This document shows, piece by piece, positions 19,207-28,254 of a stretch of 64,000 nt of DNA. The position numbers were made by a program, and so were the translations under genes. Numbering within the stretch: the stretch's first letter is position 1; each line of letters starts with the position of its first letter. The stretch lies in contig NZ_JAYFNG010000002.1 of the NCBI RefSeq assembly GCF_034933565.1, forward strand, positions 1 through 64,000, written 5' to 3'. A model generated the notes under the pieces. The model saw nothing but the letters and a program-made list of their open reading frames with translations. It had not been told where the DNA came from and did no database searches. The DNA is from Raineyella sp034933565 (GTDB taxonomy: Bacteria; Actinomycetota; Actinomycetes; Propionibacteriales; Propionibacteriaceae).

Positions 19207-20024
19207 CCGACCCGATCTCCACCTACGTCGACGAGGTCGCCCGGCACCTGCGGGCCCGGGGGAACGCCCGGCGCCAGGCGCTGGCCGACCTCGAGGCCGC
19301 GTTGCGCGAGACGGCCGCCGGCTACGACGGACCCGACGACCCGTCGGCCGCGGCGGTGGCCTCGTTCGGCTCGGCCCGCGCGTACGCCGCCGAGCTCGAC
19401 GAGGAACTGCGCACCGAGCGCCCGCTGAAGACGGTGTTCGGCATCCCCAACTCCCTCACCGCCGGGGTCCTCGAGCGGATGGCGGCGACGTTCGACCCGT
19501 CCGACCCGCACGTCGTGGTGCCGCACGTCTTCGGCATCGGCTGGGCCCTCAACATGGGCGCGATCGCCGCCCGCCTCGGCCTGCTCAACCCCGACGACCT
19601 CGACGACGAACTGCTCGAGCAGGCGATCGCGGGCCCGGGACGCTGGGCCCGCGCGCTGGCCTGGCTGAGCGTCGGGGCGGCCGCCGTGGCCACGGTCGGG
19701 ACGATCGCGCAGCGTCGCCGGCTGGGGTTCACCGGCCGGCGGGCCTGGGCGGATGTCCCGGGGGCCGCGAGCATCGGCGCGGTGGCCGGCATCCTGGTCG
19801 CGCTCGGCGGCGACGATGGGCTACCCGCCCGCCAGCGGCTGGTGGCCCCGGCCTACGGTGCGCTCTTCGCCACCATCGGCGCCGCCGCACCGGGCGGTCT
19901 GCGCCCGGACGGCACCCGGCCCCGGTGGGCCGGCTGGTGGGGGCTGCCGCTGGGCACGGTGCTGTGGTGGGCCGCCACGTACGGTCCGGTGAAGGCCGCG
20001 GTCGGCCGGGCGGTGCGCCGCTGA
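19203..20024 (+). CDS. HAAS-domain membrane protein
   Basis: 273 residues. The N-terminal 70 residues match the HAAS signalling/antenna helix found next to PadR regulators (YVDEVARHLRARGNARRQALADLEAALRE, then a FGSARAYAAEL segment). A middle region containing VPHVFGIGWALNMGAIAARLG resembles DUF5808. About four hydrophobic segments follow (SVGAAAVATVGTIA, SIGAVAGILVALG, APAYGALFATIGAAA, LPLGTVLWWAATY). It is coupled to the upstream PadR by a four-base overlap. The biochemical role is unknown. Confidence 0.8.
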   Translation: MTDPISTYVDEVARHLRARGNARRQALADLEAALRETAAGYDGPDDPSAAAVASFGSARAYAAELDEELRTERPLKTVFGIPNSLTAGVLERMAATFDPSDPHVVVPHVFGIGWALNMGAIAARLGLLNPDDLDDELLEQAIAGPGRWARALAWLSVGAAAVATVGTIAQRRRLGFTGRRAWADVPGAASIGAVAGILVALGGDDGLPARQRLVAPAYGALFATIGAAAPGGLRPDGTRPRWAGWWGLPLGTVLWWAATYGPVKAAVGRAVRR

Positions 20025-20137
20025 GCGCACCCGGTCCGGTGCCATCCAGCCGTGGCCGGCGGCGGTCATGGCCCGCACCGAGCGTGGCGAGCCTGTGCCG
20101 GTCAGGCCTCCGAGTCCGGGTCAGGTCTGAGTCCAGC

Positions 20138-20491
20138 TCAGGCCTCCCAGTACTCCTCGGGGACGACCGACCGGTACTCGGCGGTCACCGGGGCCACGTG
20201 CGGCCCGTACTGCGGGTGCTTGCCGACGTACGCGCGGATGTAGGGGCACCAGGGCACGATGGTGAGGCCCTGGGCCACCGCGTCGTCGAGCGCCACGGCG
20301 GCCAGCCGGGCCGCGAGCCCCCGTCCGCCGTACTCCTTGTCGACCTCGGTGTGGTAGAGCACCCGGACCGTGCCGTCCGGCCCGTACGGCGCGTACGCCA
20401 GCTGCCCGATCAGCTTGTCGCCGTCACGCAGGACGTACTGCTGCCCCTGCGGGTCGGACTCGAGGGTGATGCCATCGGCGTCGTCACTCAT
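20138..20491 (-). CDS. small GNAT-like acetyltransferase (YjdJ type)
   Basis: 117 residues of the short GNAT subfamily with an early GQLAYAPY strand, VDKEYGGRGLAARLAAVALDDA (the acetyl-CoA loop) and the closing VPWCPYIRAYVGKHPQY. The C-x-Y motif is characteristic of this group. The start is leaderless-like: TAGGCT on the minus strand (20498-20503) lies six bases before the ATG and no Shine-Dalgarno sequence is present. The substrate is unknown. Confidence 0.87.
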   Translation of the reverse strand: MSDDADGITLESDPQGQQYVLRDGDKLIGQLAYAPYGPDGTVRVLYHTEVDKEYGGRGLAARLAAVALDDAVAQGLTIVPWCPYIRAYVGKHPQYGPHVAPVTAEYRSVVPEEYWEA

Positions 20492-20624
20492 GCGGCGAGC
20501 CTAGCCGCCGGACCGGAACGGCACACGGGACTACGGCGACCCCCGACCGGCGTGCGGGAGGTCGGCCCGGGCCACCCCGTGGCCGACGACGGCCACCGGG
20601 CCCGGCGACGATGACAATGGCCGG

Positions 20625-21275
20625 GTGAGATCACCGCACCACCTGACCGTCGGGATCCTCGGGGCCGGGCACCTCGGGATGGCGATCGCCGCCCGCCTGC
20701 TCGGCACCGACTACGACGTACGCCTCGCGACGCGGCGGCCGGCGCGGGTGACGGCCGAGCAGATCGCCCCGTTCCTGCCCGGGGTCGAGGCGGTCCCGCG
20801 CACCGAGGCGTACGCCAGCGACATCGTCATCGCCGCCATCCCGCTGCGGCGCTACCGCTCGCTGCCGGCGGAGCCGCTGGCCGGACGCATCGTCGTCGAC
20901 GTGATGAACTACCTGCCCCTGATCGACGGGCGGATCCCCGAGATCGACGACGATCCCCGCTCGACCAGCGAACTGGTCCAGCAGCACCTGCCCGGCTCCT
21001 TCGTCGTCCGCACGCTCAACCACATCGGGGCCCGCGAGATCAGCACCGACACCCGCCCGAGCGGTGAGGAGGGGCGCCGGGCGCTGGCGGTCGCCTCGGA
21101 CCGCCCCGAAGCGACGGCGAGGGTCAGTGCCCTGCTGGACGCCATCGGGTTCGATGCCGTCGACGCAGGGCCACTGGCCAACGGCAGGTTGTTCGCCCCG
21201 GGCACCCCGATCTTCCACGGGCGCTGGACGGCGGACGGGCTCCGTACAGCGCTGGCCGACGCGCTCGCCCGCTGA
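20625..21275 (+). CDS. NADPH-dependent F420 reductase-like oxidoreductase
   Basis: 216 residues. The N-terminal Rossmann motif is VGILGAGHLGMAIAARLLG, and TRRPARVTAEQI suggests binding of the NADP 2'-phosphate. VVDVMNYLPLIDG and VRTLNHIG match the NADP/F420 reductase-like family that includes Fno. It might couple NADP(H) to F420 or another hydride carrier, but no F420 biosynthesis gene is in view. The GTG at 20625 is leaderless-like, with GACAAT at 20613-20618 six bases upstream. Confidence 0.8.
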   Translation: MRSPHHLTVGILGAGHLGMAIAARLLGTDYDVRLATRRPARVTAEQIAPFLPGVEAVPRTEAYASDIVIAAIPLRRYRSLPAEPLAGRIVVDVMNYLPLIDGRIPEIDDDPRSTSELVQQHLPGSFVVRTLNHIGAREISTDTRPSGEEGRRALAVASDRPEATARVSALLDAIGFDAVDAGPLANGRLFAPGTPIFHGRWTADGLRTALADALAR

Positions 21276-21808
21276 CGTCCGCCGAACAGGCCCCCGCCGG
21301 GTGACTCCCGTCGAGCAGGTACGTCCGGGTGGGTGCCGGCCAGCAGGTACCGCCGACTGACTCCCGTCGAGCAGTACGGCCGGATGAGGCCCGGCCCTCG
21401 CCGCCGACGGCCGGGGAGACGCGGGAGGTGAAGACGACGCAACAAGCGGGAACATGGCGAGCCGGGTGGTGTGCAACAAATGGGGGATTGCCGTCCACCC
21501 GGCCCACCACCACGCTAGGGCGTCCACCCGGGCGCCGGCCATCATCGAAAGGCTATTCCCGCCGGCTCCCGGCGGGCCACCGGCCCGGGACCGGGGCGGG
21601 AACGGCCCGCGCGCGCCACCGGAGGAGGAGGGAGCTGGCGGCGCGGCGCGGGCACGCGGTGAGGTGCGGCATCACCAACAGCAGACCCTGCCCGACCGGG
21701 GCTGAGAACACGGTGAGGGAGGCGGCGAACACGGTGAGGGACGCCCACCTGTCCCGGCGGGGCCCCGGTGGACGGGCGGGCCGGGACCGTCCTAGCCTTG
21801 GGGACGCC
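21276..21808. other. gene-poor interval with direct repeats
   Basis: No convincing gene in 533 bases. TGACTCCCGTCGAGCAG occurs at 21302 and 21358. A hairpin with eight-base arms (CCCGCCGG/CCGGCGGG) lies at 21558-21576. GAACACGGTGAGGGA is tandemly repeated at 21706 and 21727. Open frames here have composition unlike the neighbouring genes. I see no RNA gene. Confidence 0.6.
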
Positions 21809-22369
21809 ATGCCGCGCAGTTCAGTTCTCAGCATCCGCCTCGCCTCCCCGGTGGACTTCCCCGCCGTGCAGGCGATCATTCGCTGTCAGGTGGGACACGA
21901 GCCGCTGCTCGGTGGACCGGACACCTTCCGCCACGACCCGTACGGATTCGCCCTCGTCGCGGAATCGGACCGTACGATCGTCGGGGTCTGCCTGGGCACC
22001 ACGATGAAGCCCGGCCCGATGGCCCGGATGCTGCGCAGTGGCCTGCCCGATGTGCTCCATGCCCGGCGGATCGGCCTGCTCGACACGGTGGCGGTGCACC
22101 CCGACCACACCGGCCGCGGCCTCGGCACCCACCTCACCCAGGCGGCCCGCGAACAGCTCCGTCGGCAGCGCGCCGGGGTCTGGGCCGCGGTGGCCCGACA
22201 GACCCCGCACGGCGTCACGATGGGCGCCATCCTCGAGCGCGTCGGGCTGGAACCCTTCGCCGAGGTGCCCGGCTTCTGGAGCGTCGGCGAGAACGCGCCG
22301 GCCGGCTGCCCCGCCTGTGGTGGCGCGGCCTGCCGCTGCTCCGCGGTGATGTACGCCGGCGCGATCTGA
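21809..22369 (+). CDS. GNAT-family acetyltransferase with Cys-rich tail
   Basis: 186 residues. The GNAT core is LDTVAVHPDHTGRGLGTHLTQAA with the acetyl-CoA loop, preceded by a typical first strand LSIRLASPVDFPAVQAII. The last 25 residues contain GCPACGGAACRCSAVMY, a CxxC plus CxC cluster that could bind zinc. TAGCCT lies ten bases before the ATG, so the leader is very short or absent. The acceptor is unknown. Confidence 0.85.
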   Translation: MPRSSVLSIRLASPVDFPAVQAIIRCQVGHEPLLGGPDTFRHDPYGFALVAESDRTIVGVCLGTTMKPGPMARMLRSGLPDVLHARRIGLLDTVAVHPDHTGRGLGTHLTQAAREQLRRQRAGVWAAVARQTPHGVTMGAILERVGLEPFAEVPGFWSVGENAPAGCPACGGAACRCSAVMYAGAI

Positions 22370-22502
22370 CCGCGCCGCCCCGCGGGCGCACCGGGACCGC
22401 CCCGGGGTCGACCGCCTGCGGCCGATCACCGGGATCGGGACCGTCGGGACTGCCCCGATCGGGATCCGGACCGCCGGGATCCGGGGCTACCGGGGTCGGG
22501 CC

Positions 22503-24314
22503 TCAGCCCGCGAGGGCCGTCCGCAGCACGTCGAGTGGCAGGGAGCCGAGGGACAACGCCCGGGCGTGGAAGTCGGCGGCCGAGAACACCGTCCCCCGCG
22601 CGACGGCAGCCGCGGCTGCGTCGGCGCGCAGCTCCTGCCACATCCGCTGGCCGATCATGTAGCTCGGCGCCTGGCCCGGCCAGGTGAGATAGCGGTTCCA
22701 CTCGAACCGCAGCGTGCCCTCGTCGGAGGCGACGTAGTGCCGCAGGAAGGCCCATCCCTTGTCGGCGTCCCAGGTGCCGCCGCCGAACTCCTCCGGCGCC
22801 GGCTTGCCCAGGTGCACCCCGAGGTCGAACACCACCCGGGCCGCGCGCAGCAGCTGCGCGTCGAGCATGCCGAACCGGTCCCCCGGGTCGTCGAGGAACC
22901 CCAGCTCGGCCATCAGCCGCTCCGCGTAGAGCGCCCAGCCCTCGCCGTGCCCGGAGGTCCAGCAGACCAGGCGTCGCCAGGTGTTCAGCTCGTCCTTGTT
23001 GGCGACCGCCTGGCCGATCTGCAGGTGGTGGCCCGGCACACCCTCGTGGTAGACGGTGGTGCGTTCCCGCCAGGTGGTGAAGTCGCTGACCCCGGCCGGC
23101 ACCGACCACCACATCCGCCCCGGGCGGGACCAGTCGTCGCTGGGCGCGGTGTAGTAGATGCCGCCGGTGTTCGTCGGCGCGATGCGACACTCCAGCCGAC
23201 GCAGATCACCGGAGATGTCGAAATGCACCCCGTCGAGCGCCTCGATGGCCTCCCCGCTGACCCGGGTCATCCACTCCTGCAGCGCGTCGGTGCCGTGGAT
23301 CCACCGCGCCGGGTCGGCGTCCAGGACCTCGATCGCCTGCCGCACCGTGGCACCCGGTCCGGCGATCCCGGCGGCGAGGGCCTGCTGTTCGGCGGCCAGC
23401 GTGCGCAGGTTGTCCAGGCCCCAGTCGTACGTCTCGTCCAGGTCGACGGCAGCGCCGACGAAGTCGCGGGAGAACCGCGCATAGCGCTCCCGGCCCACGG
23501 CATCGGCCTCCGGCGCACCCGGCAGCACCTCATCGCGCAGCACCCCGACCAGCCGGCTGTACGCCACGGCGGCGCCCTGGGCCGCCTGCTCGAGGCGGGC
23601 GGTCAGCGTGGAGTCGGCGAGCCCGGGCGCGGTGAGGTGGGTGACGAACCACGAGGCCGTGGGATCGGCGAGCAGCGCCGCGTCGGCGAGGGCCTGTTCG
23701 GCCTGTCGGCGGGTCGGCCGCGGCCCGCGGTCAGGGCCGGAGCCGGCGCGGGTGCCCTCCGCCAGGCCCTCCCGCAGGCAGGCGATGTAGCCGTCGACCG
23801 CCTGCGGGATGTCGGCCACCCGCGCGGCGACCACCTCCCAGTCTGCGGCCGAGTCGGTGGGCATCAGGTCGATCACCTCGCGCAGGCCCTGCACCGGCGA
23901 CTCGATGTTGTTCGCGGCCGCCCGGTACTCGCCGGCCTCGTACAGCTCGAGCTCCAGGCCGAGCCGGTCGCGCATCGCCGCGAGGGTGACGGTGTCCCGG
24001 GCGGCGATGTCCGCCGGAGTGTCCCGGGCGGCGATGTCCGCCGGGGTCTCCGCAGCGCCACGGCCCGCGGGCCCCTCCGGAGCCACGTCGTCACCCGGCG
24101 CCGCCGCGACCCGGTCATCCACCGCGACCCGGTCCAGGCGGGCCAGCGTCCGGCGGACGAGGTCGGCGTAGGCCGCGTGGCCGGCGGGCGAGAAGTCGCC
24201 CATCCGGTCGTCGTGGCCGGGGACGCCGAGAGCGGTCGCCCAGGTGGGCCGCAGCTCGGCCAGCCGCCGGGTGTGGTCCTCGGCGATCGTGTCGATGGCG
24301 CTGGGATTCCTCAC
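22503..24314 (-). CDS. DUF885 family protein (putative metallopeptidase-like hydrolase)
   Basis: 603 residues of the DUF885 family, with the hallmark HEGVPGHHLQIGQAV, an HExxxH-like metal site resembling gluzincin peptidases, and later FEWNRYLTWPGQAPSYMIGQ. Members are often annotated as uncharacterised peptidases or lipoproteins; no signal peptide is seen here, so it is probably cytoplasmic. GTG at 24314 is preferred because a TAGCGT box lies seven bases upstream, as for other leaderless genes; an ATG at 24425 would add a repeat-rich stretch. Residues 90-115 carry a nine-residue duplication (TPADIAARD). Confidence 0.85.
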   Translation of the reverse strand: MRNPSAIDTIAEDHTRRLAELRPTWATALGVPGHDDRMGDFSPAGHAAYADLVRRTLARLDRVAVDDRVAAAPGDDVAPEGPAGRGAAETPADIAARDTPADIAARDTVTLAAMRDRLGLELELYEAGEYRAAANNIESPVQGLREVIDLMPTDSAADWEVVAARVADIPQAVDGYIACLREGLAEGTRAGSGPDRGPRPTRRQAEQALADAALLADPTASWFVTHLTAPGLADSTLTARLEQAAQGAAVAYSRLVGVLRDEVLPGAPEADAVGRERYARFSRDFVGAAVDLDETYDWGLDNLRTLAAEQQALAAGIAGPGATVRQAIEVLDADPARWIHGTDALQEWMTRVSGEAIEALDGVHFDISGDLRRLECRIAPTNTGGIYYTAPSDDWSRPGRMWWSVPAGVSDFTTWRERTTVYHEGVPGHHLQIGQAVANKDELNTWRRLVCWTSGHGEGWALYAERLMAELGFLDDPGDRFGMLDAQLLRAARVVFDLGVHLGKPAPEEFGGGTWDADKGWAFLRHYVASDEGTLRFEWNRYLTWPGQAPSYMIGQRMWQELRADAAAAAVARGTVFSAADFHARALSLGSLPLDVLRTALAG

Positions 24315-24331
24315 CGTGCCGACGCTACCCC

Positions 24332-24378
24332 GAGGCCCGACACCGTGTCCGGAGGGAGGCCCGACACCGTGTCCGGAG
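24332..24378. repeat. 23-base direct repeat between DUF885 and aminotransferase genes
   Basis: Two exact copies of a 23-base unit beginning GAGGCCCGACACCG start at 24332 and 24356 (24-base period). They fall in the divergent intergenic region, just upstream of the DUF885 -10 box. Confidence 0.7.
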
Positions 24379-24469
24379 AGTCGTGCGGGGCCTCCATCGC
24401 GCGCTCCGCGCACTACGCTGGACACCGCGCCACCCCGCGCGCAGCCCAGCTCCGAGCGAAGGGGTCTCC

Positions 24470-25660
24470 ATGTCCTTGTTCTCCGCCGTCGAAATGGCTC
24501 CCGCCGACCCGATCCTCGGCCTGACCGAGAAGTTCAAGGCGGACACCGATCCTCAGAAGGCGAATCTCGGGGTCGGCGCCTACCAGAACGCGGCGGGCAA
24601 GCTGCCCCTGCTGGCCTGCGTCGCCGAGGCGGAGAAGCGGATCGCCGCCACCCCGCAGCCGAAGCCGTACCTGCCGATCGACGGACTGGCCGCGTACAAC
24701 GCGTACGTCAAGGAGCTCGTCCTCGGCGCCGGCAGCCCGGTGATCGAGCGCACCGCGACCGTCCAGTCCCTCGGCGGGACCGGCGCCCTGCGGGTCGGCG
24801 CGGAGTTCCTCAAGAAGGTCGCCGCCGGTGCGACGGTGCTGATCTCCGATCCGTCCTGGGAGAACCACCGCGCGTTGTTCACCGCGGCCGGCTACCCGGT
24901 GGAGAACTACCGCTACTACGACGCCGCCACCCGGGGCATCGACTTCGACGGGATGATCGAGGACCTGCGCGCCGCAGCCGCCGGCACGATCGTCGTGCTG
25001 CATGCCTGCTGCCACAACCCGACCGGCTACGACCTCGACGCCGGCCAGTGGGGCACGGTCATCGAGGTGGTCAAGGAGGGCGGGCTGGTCCCGTTCCTCG
25101 ACATGGCCTACCAGGGCTTCTCGCAGGGCCTGGAGGAGGACGCCCAGGTGGTCCGCCGGTTCGCGGCCGCCGGGCTGCAGTTCGTCTGCTCGACCTCGTT
25201 CTCCAAGAGCTTCTCCCTGTACGGCGAGCGCGACGGCGCCCTGTCGGTGATCTGCGGCGACGCGGACGAGGCCCGGCGGGTGCTGTCCCAGCTCAAGCCA
25301 GTGGTCCGTACGCTCTACTCCAACCCGCCCACCCACGGTGCGAAGATCGTCGCCACCGTCCTCGGCGACCCCGAGCTGCGGGCCCAGTGGGAGGTCGAGC
25401 TCGGCGAGATGCGCGACCGGATCAAGCAGATGCGCGCCGCTCTCGTCGCCGGGCTGAAGGCCGCCGGCGTCACCGACGACGTCTCCTTCATCACCGACCA
25501 GGTCGGGATGTTCTCCTACTCCGGCCTGTCGAAGGACCAGATGGTGCGGCTGCGCGAGGAGTTCCACGTGTACGGCACCGACAAGGGCCGGATCTGCGTG
25601 GCCGCGCTGAACCCGGGCAACATCGACCGCGTCGCCGAGGCGATCGCCGCGGTCTGGTGA
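24470..25660 (+). CDS. class I aminotransferase (aspartate/aromatic amino acid type)
   Basis: 396 residues of the AspC/TyrB subgroup. The start LGLTEKFKADTDPQKANLGVGAYQ is diagnostic. The PLP site includes CCHNPTGYDLD, the Asp/Tyr pair in FLDMAYQGF and the lysine in SFSKSFSLYGER. The substrate arginine is expected in the C-terminal GRICVAALN. It transfers amino groups between aspartate or aromatic amino acids and 2-oxoglutarate. AAGGGG precedes the ATG at 24470. It stands alone and a hairpin follows seven bases after the stop. Confidence 0.95.
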   Translation: MSLFSAVEMAPADPILGLTEKFKADTDPQKANLGVGAYQNAAGKLPLLACVAEAEKRIAATPQPKPYLPIDGLAAYNAYVKELVLGAGSPVIERTATVQSLGGTGALRVGAEFLKKVAAGATVLISDPSWENHRALFTAAGYPVENYRYYDAATRGIDFDGMIEDLRAAAAGTIVVLHACCHNPTGYDLDAGQWGTVIEVVKEGGLVPFLDMAYQGFSQGLEEDAQVVRRFAAAGLQFVCSTSFSKSFSLYGERDGALSVICGDADEARRVLSQLKPVVRTLYSNPPTHGAKIVATVLGDPELRAQWEVELGEMRDRIKQMRAALVAGLKAAGVTDDVSFITDQVGMFSYSGLSKDQMVRLREEFHVYGTDKGRICVAALNPGNIDRVAEAIAAVW

Positions 25661-25666
25661 CCTGAC

Positions 25667-25682
25667 GTCGGGATCACCCGAC
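25667..25682 (+). terminator. putative terminator after the aminotransferase gene
   Basis: GTCGGG-ATCA-CCCGAC, a six-base stem with a four-base loop, seven bases after the stop. No T-run. The remaining 200 bases before the MATE gene show no gene or RNA that I can recognise. Confidence 0.5.
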
Positions 25683-25882
25683 CGGGTCCGTGTCACCGGG
25701 GCCTGACCGATCGACACTGCCGCAGAACGGGGAGATGACCCGGCCCGCAGGGGGAAGCGCCGAAACCGGGACTCGCTTCGCGGCTGTGTGCTCGAAGCGA
25801 CCCGGTCCACGGGTGGGGACCCGGCCCCGCCCCGGCTCGTCGGTGGGTCGGGGCCCGTGCGCCGGGACCCTATGCTGACCAG

Positions 25883-27202
25883 GTGATCGAGACTCCCAGG
25901 ACCGTACGTTCGCTGAACCGGGAGATCCTGGCGCTGGCGGTCCCGGCGTTCGCGACGCTGGTCGCCGAACCGCTGCTGATCCTGGCCGACACCACCATCG
26001 TCGGGCACCTCGGCACCGCGCAGCTGGCCGGCCTGACAATGGCCTCCACCGTCATCGGGTTGCTCGTCGGCCTGTCCATCTTCCTGGCGTACGGCACGAC
26101 GGCGACCGTGGCACGGCTCCTGGGCGCCGGCGACCGCCGCGGGGCGCTGGCCGGCGGCCTGGACGGCATGGTCCTCGGCCTGCTGATCGGGGTCGTGCTG
26201 TGTGTCGGGCTGCTGGTCGGCGCCCCGGCGATTCTCCGCCTGTACGGGTCCACTCCCGAGGCGACCGGCTATGCGACGACGTACCTGCGCCTGGTCGGCC
26301 TCGGCCTGCCCGCGCAACTGGTCAGCCTCGCCTCGACCGGCGTGCTCCGCGGACTGCAGAACACCCGCATCCCCCTGCTGGTCGCGGTCGGGGTCAACCT
26401 GGTCAACATCGCCCTCAACCTCACCCTGGTCTACGGCGCCGGTCTCGGGATCGCCGGCGCCGGGATCGGCACCGCGCTGTCCCAGTGGGCCGGCGCCGCC
26501 GTGCTCGGCACGACCGTACTGCGCGGTGCGGCGAGCCACGGCGTCCGGTTCGAGCTGCGGTTCGGCGGGGTGCTGGCAGCCGCCCGGTCCGGCGGCTGGC
26601 TGATCCTGCGCGCCGCGACCCTCCAGGTCGCGATCGCGGTCACGACGTTCACCGCCGCCGGGATGGGCGAGGTCGCCCTGGCCGGCCACCAGGTCGCGTA
26701 CAGCCTGTGGCAGACGATGGCGTACGCCCTGGACGCGTTCGCGATCGCCGCGCAGGCCCTGATCGGGCTGCGGCTCGGCGCCGGTGACGTCACCGGGACC
26801 CGGCGGATCACCCGCCGCGTGCTGGTCTGGGGGGTGGGCTTCGGGGTGGTGGTCGGGGTGGCGCTGGTGCTGCTGCGGCCGGTGCTCGGCGGCCTCTTCA
26901 CGCCGGACCCGAGGGTGCACGGCGTCCTGATGGTGACCCTCGTCGTCCTCGCCTGCATCATCCCGGTCGGCGCCGTGACGTTCGTGCTCGACGGGGTGCT
27001 GATCGGCGCCGGCGACGCCCGCTACCTCTCCCTGGCCGGGCTGCTCGCCACCGCGGTCTACGCCCCGCTCGCCCTGGTCGTACGGGCGACGGACGCGGGC
27101 CTGGCGTGGCTGTGGGCCGCGTACGGCGTGTGGATCGCTGCCCGGGCGGTGACGCTGTGGCTCCGCGCCCGCGGCACGGCGTGGATGGTTGTCGGCCACT
27201 GA
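25883..27202 (+). CDS. MATE-family multidrug/metabolite exporter (DinF-like)
   Basis: 439 residues with 12 predicted transmembrane helices in two related halves, typical of MATE Na+/H+-drug antiporters. The N-terminal half contains LAVPAFATLVAEPLLILADTTIVGHLG, the DinF-branch signature; the corresponding second-half segment is GHQVAYSLWQTMAYALDAFAIAAQALIG. GTG at 25883 is six bases after TATGCT (25871-25876) and has no Shine-Dalgarno sequence, so it is probably leaderless. Substrates are unknown; DinF relatives have been linked to oxidative stress. Confidence 0.92.
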   Translation: MIETPRTVRSLNREILALAVPAFATLVAEPLLILADTTIVGHLGTAQLAGLTMASTVIGLLVGLSIFLAYGTTATVARLLGAGDRRGALAGGLDGMVLGLLIGVVLCVGLLVGAPAILRLYGSTPEATGYATTYLRLVGLGLPAQLVSLASTGVLRGLQNTRIPLLVAVGVNLVNIALNLTLVYGAGLGIAGAGIGTALSQWAGAAVLGTTVLRGAASHGVRFELRFGGVLAAARSGGWLILRAATLQVAIAVTTFTAAGMGEVALAGHQVAYSLWQTMAYALDAFAIAAQALIGLRLGAGDVTGTRRITRRVLVWGVGFGVVVGVALVLLRPVLGGLFTPDPRVHGVLMVTLVVLACIIPVGAVTFVLDGVLIGAGDARYLSLAGLLATAVYAPLALVVRATDAGLAWLWAAYGVWIAARAVTLWLRARGTAWMVVGH

Positions 27203-27260
27203 GCCGCTTGGGACGCGCCGTCGCCACCAGGGGGTGCGGCCGCCATCCCCACCCCGGGGC

Positions 27261-27343
27261 GCGGCACACGCCGGAGGTGCGGCCTACCGGCGGCGGCATG
27301 CACCGGAGAAGAACGTTACGGGAGGCGGCACGCGCCGGAGGTG
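27261..27343. repeat. three 19-base repeats at an exact 32-base period
   Basis: GCGGCACACGCCGGAGGTG at 27261, with related copies at 27293 and 27325 differing at a few positions. The 13-base spacers differ. It lies between the MATE gene and the rplI terminator. There are too few copies and too much decay to call a CRISPR array. Confidence 0.6.
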
Positions 27344-27355
27344 AGACGTACGCAG

Positions 27356-27385
27356 GAGGGGCCGACCCCGCAGGATCGGCCCCTC
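27356..27385 (-). terminator. terminator of the rpsF-ssb-rpsR-rplI operon
   Basis: GAGGGGCCGA and TCGGCCCCTC form a perfect ten-base stem with a ten-base loop. It lies 40 bases beyond the rplI stop in the direction of transcription. Confidence 0.75.
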
Positions 27386-27424
27386 CGTACGTTCAGCGCC
27401 TCAGACGGCGCATCGATCGGCGCC

Positions 27425-27871
27425 TCAGGCGGCGACGACCTCCACCGGGAAGTGCGCGGTGACGGCCTCGTGGATCTTCACACCGACAGTGTGCTCGCCC
27501 ACGGTCTTGATCGGCTTCTCGACCTTCACACCGCGCTTGTCGATGGTCGGGCCACCGGCGGCCTTGACGGCCTTGGCGATGTCGGCCGCGGTGACGGCAC
27601 CGAAGAGCTTGCCCTCCTCGGAGGCCCGCACGGCGATCTGGACCTTCAGGCCCTCGATCTGCACACGCAGTTCCTCGGCGTGGGCGCGGTCATGCACCTG
27701 GCGGGCGTCGCGGTTGCGCTTGATGCCCTCGATCTGGGACTCCGCACCGCGGCTCCACTTGATCCCGAAACCCTGCGGGACCAGGTAGTTGCGGGCATAG
27801 CCGTCCTTGACCTCGACGACGTCACCGGCGATACCGAGGTTCTCCACTGCATTGGTCAGGATGAGCTTCAT
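27425..27871 (-). CDS. rplI: 50S ribosomal protein L9
   Basis: 148 residues, normal length. The N-terminal RNA-binding domain is MKLILTNAVENLGIAGDVVEVKDGYARNYLVPQGF, a long connecting helix follows, and the C-terminal domain begins at LFGAVTAADIAKAV. It is the last gene of the rpsF-ssb-rpsR-rplI operon, 22 bases after rpsR. Confidence 0.98.
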   Translation of the reverse strand: MKLILTNAVENLGIAGDVVEVKDGYARNYLVPQGFGIKWSRGAESQIEGIKRNRDARQVHDRAHAEELRVQIEGLKVQIAVRASEEGKLFGAVTAADIAKAVKAAGGPTIDKRGVKVEKPIKTVGEHTVGVKIHEAVTAHFPVEVVAA

Positions 27872-27893
27872 GACTGTGTTCTCCTCTTCCTGA

Positions 27894-28127
27894 TCAGCGG
27901 GAGGCCGAGGCGTACGGCAGCAGGGCCACCTCGCGCGCGTTCTTGATGGCGATGGCGACCTTGCGCTGGTCCTGGACCGACAGGCCGGTCACCCGACGCG
28001 CACGGATCTTGCCACGCTCGGAGATGAACTTGCGCAGCAGCGCGGTGTCCTTGTAGTCCACCTTGCCGATGCGGGTCTTCTTGATCGGCGCAGCCTTCTT
28101 CTTGCTGATGGGCTTGCGTACGGCCAT
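27894..28127 (-). CDS. rpsR: 30S ribosomal protein S18, cysteine-free form
   Basis: 77 residues. The S18 core is unmistakable: VDYKDTALLRKFISERGKIRARRVTG and IAIKNAREVALLPY. The N-terminal region (KKKAAPIKKTRIG) lacks the zinc-ligand CxxC found in C+ forms, and the usual Cys after the core is replaced (RRVTGLS). It is therefore the zinc-independent C- form, yet it sits in the main rpsF operon. In other actinobacteria such forms often belong to a zinc-starvation locus. Whether a C+ paralogue exists elsewhere cannot be seen. Confidence 0.97.
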   Translation of the reverse strand: MAVRKPISKKKAAPIKKTRIGKVDYKDTALLRKFISERGKIRARRVTGLSVQDQRKVAIAIKNAREVALLPYASASR

Positions 28128-28254
28128 TGTGGTGCTCTCCTTTCAGAGCCCGGCGTGATGCCGGAATGTGCCTTCGGATGTGTGGTGTGCTCTCGACGGG
28201 AGCAGATCAGGGTCCTGCCGGATCAGTAGCGTTTCTGATCAGCGGCGGGCCCGA

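Noticed and set aside
20025..20137. Extra gene in the gap after the HAAS protein
   Set aside because: Open frames there are short and lack coding signs; nothing supportable.
25661..25882. Riboswitch upstream of the MATE exporter
   Set aside because: The gene appears leaderless from TATGCT at 25871, leaving no untranslated leader, and no known riboswitch core was recognised.
27261..27343. CRISPR array
   Set aside because: Only three degenerate copies with 13-base spacers; reported as phased repeats instead.
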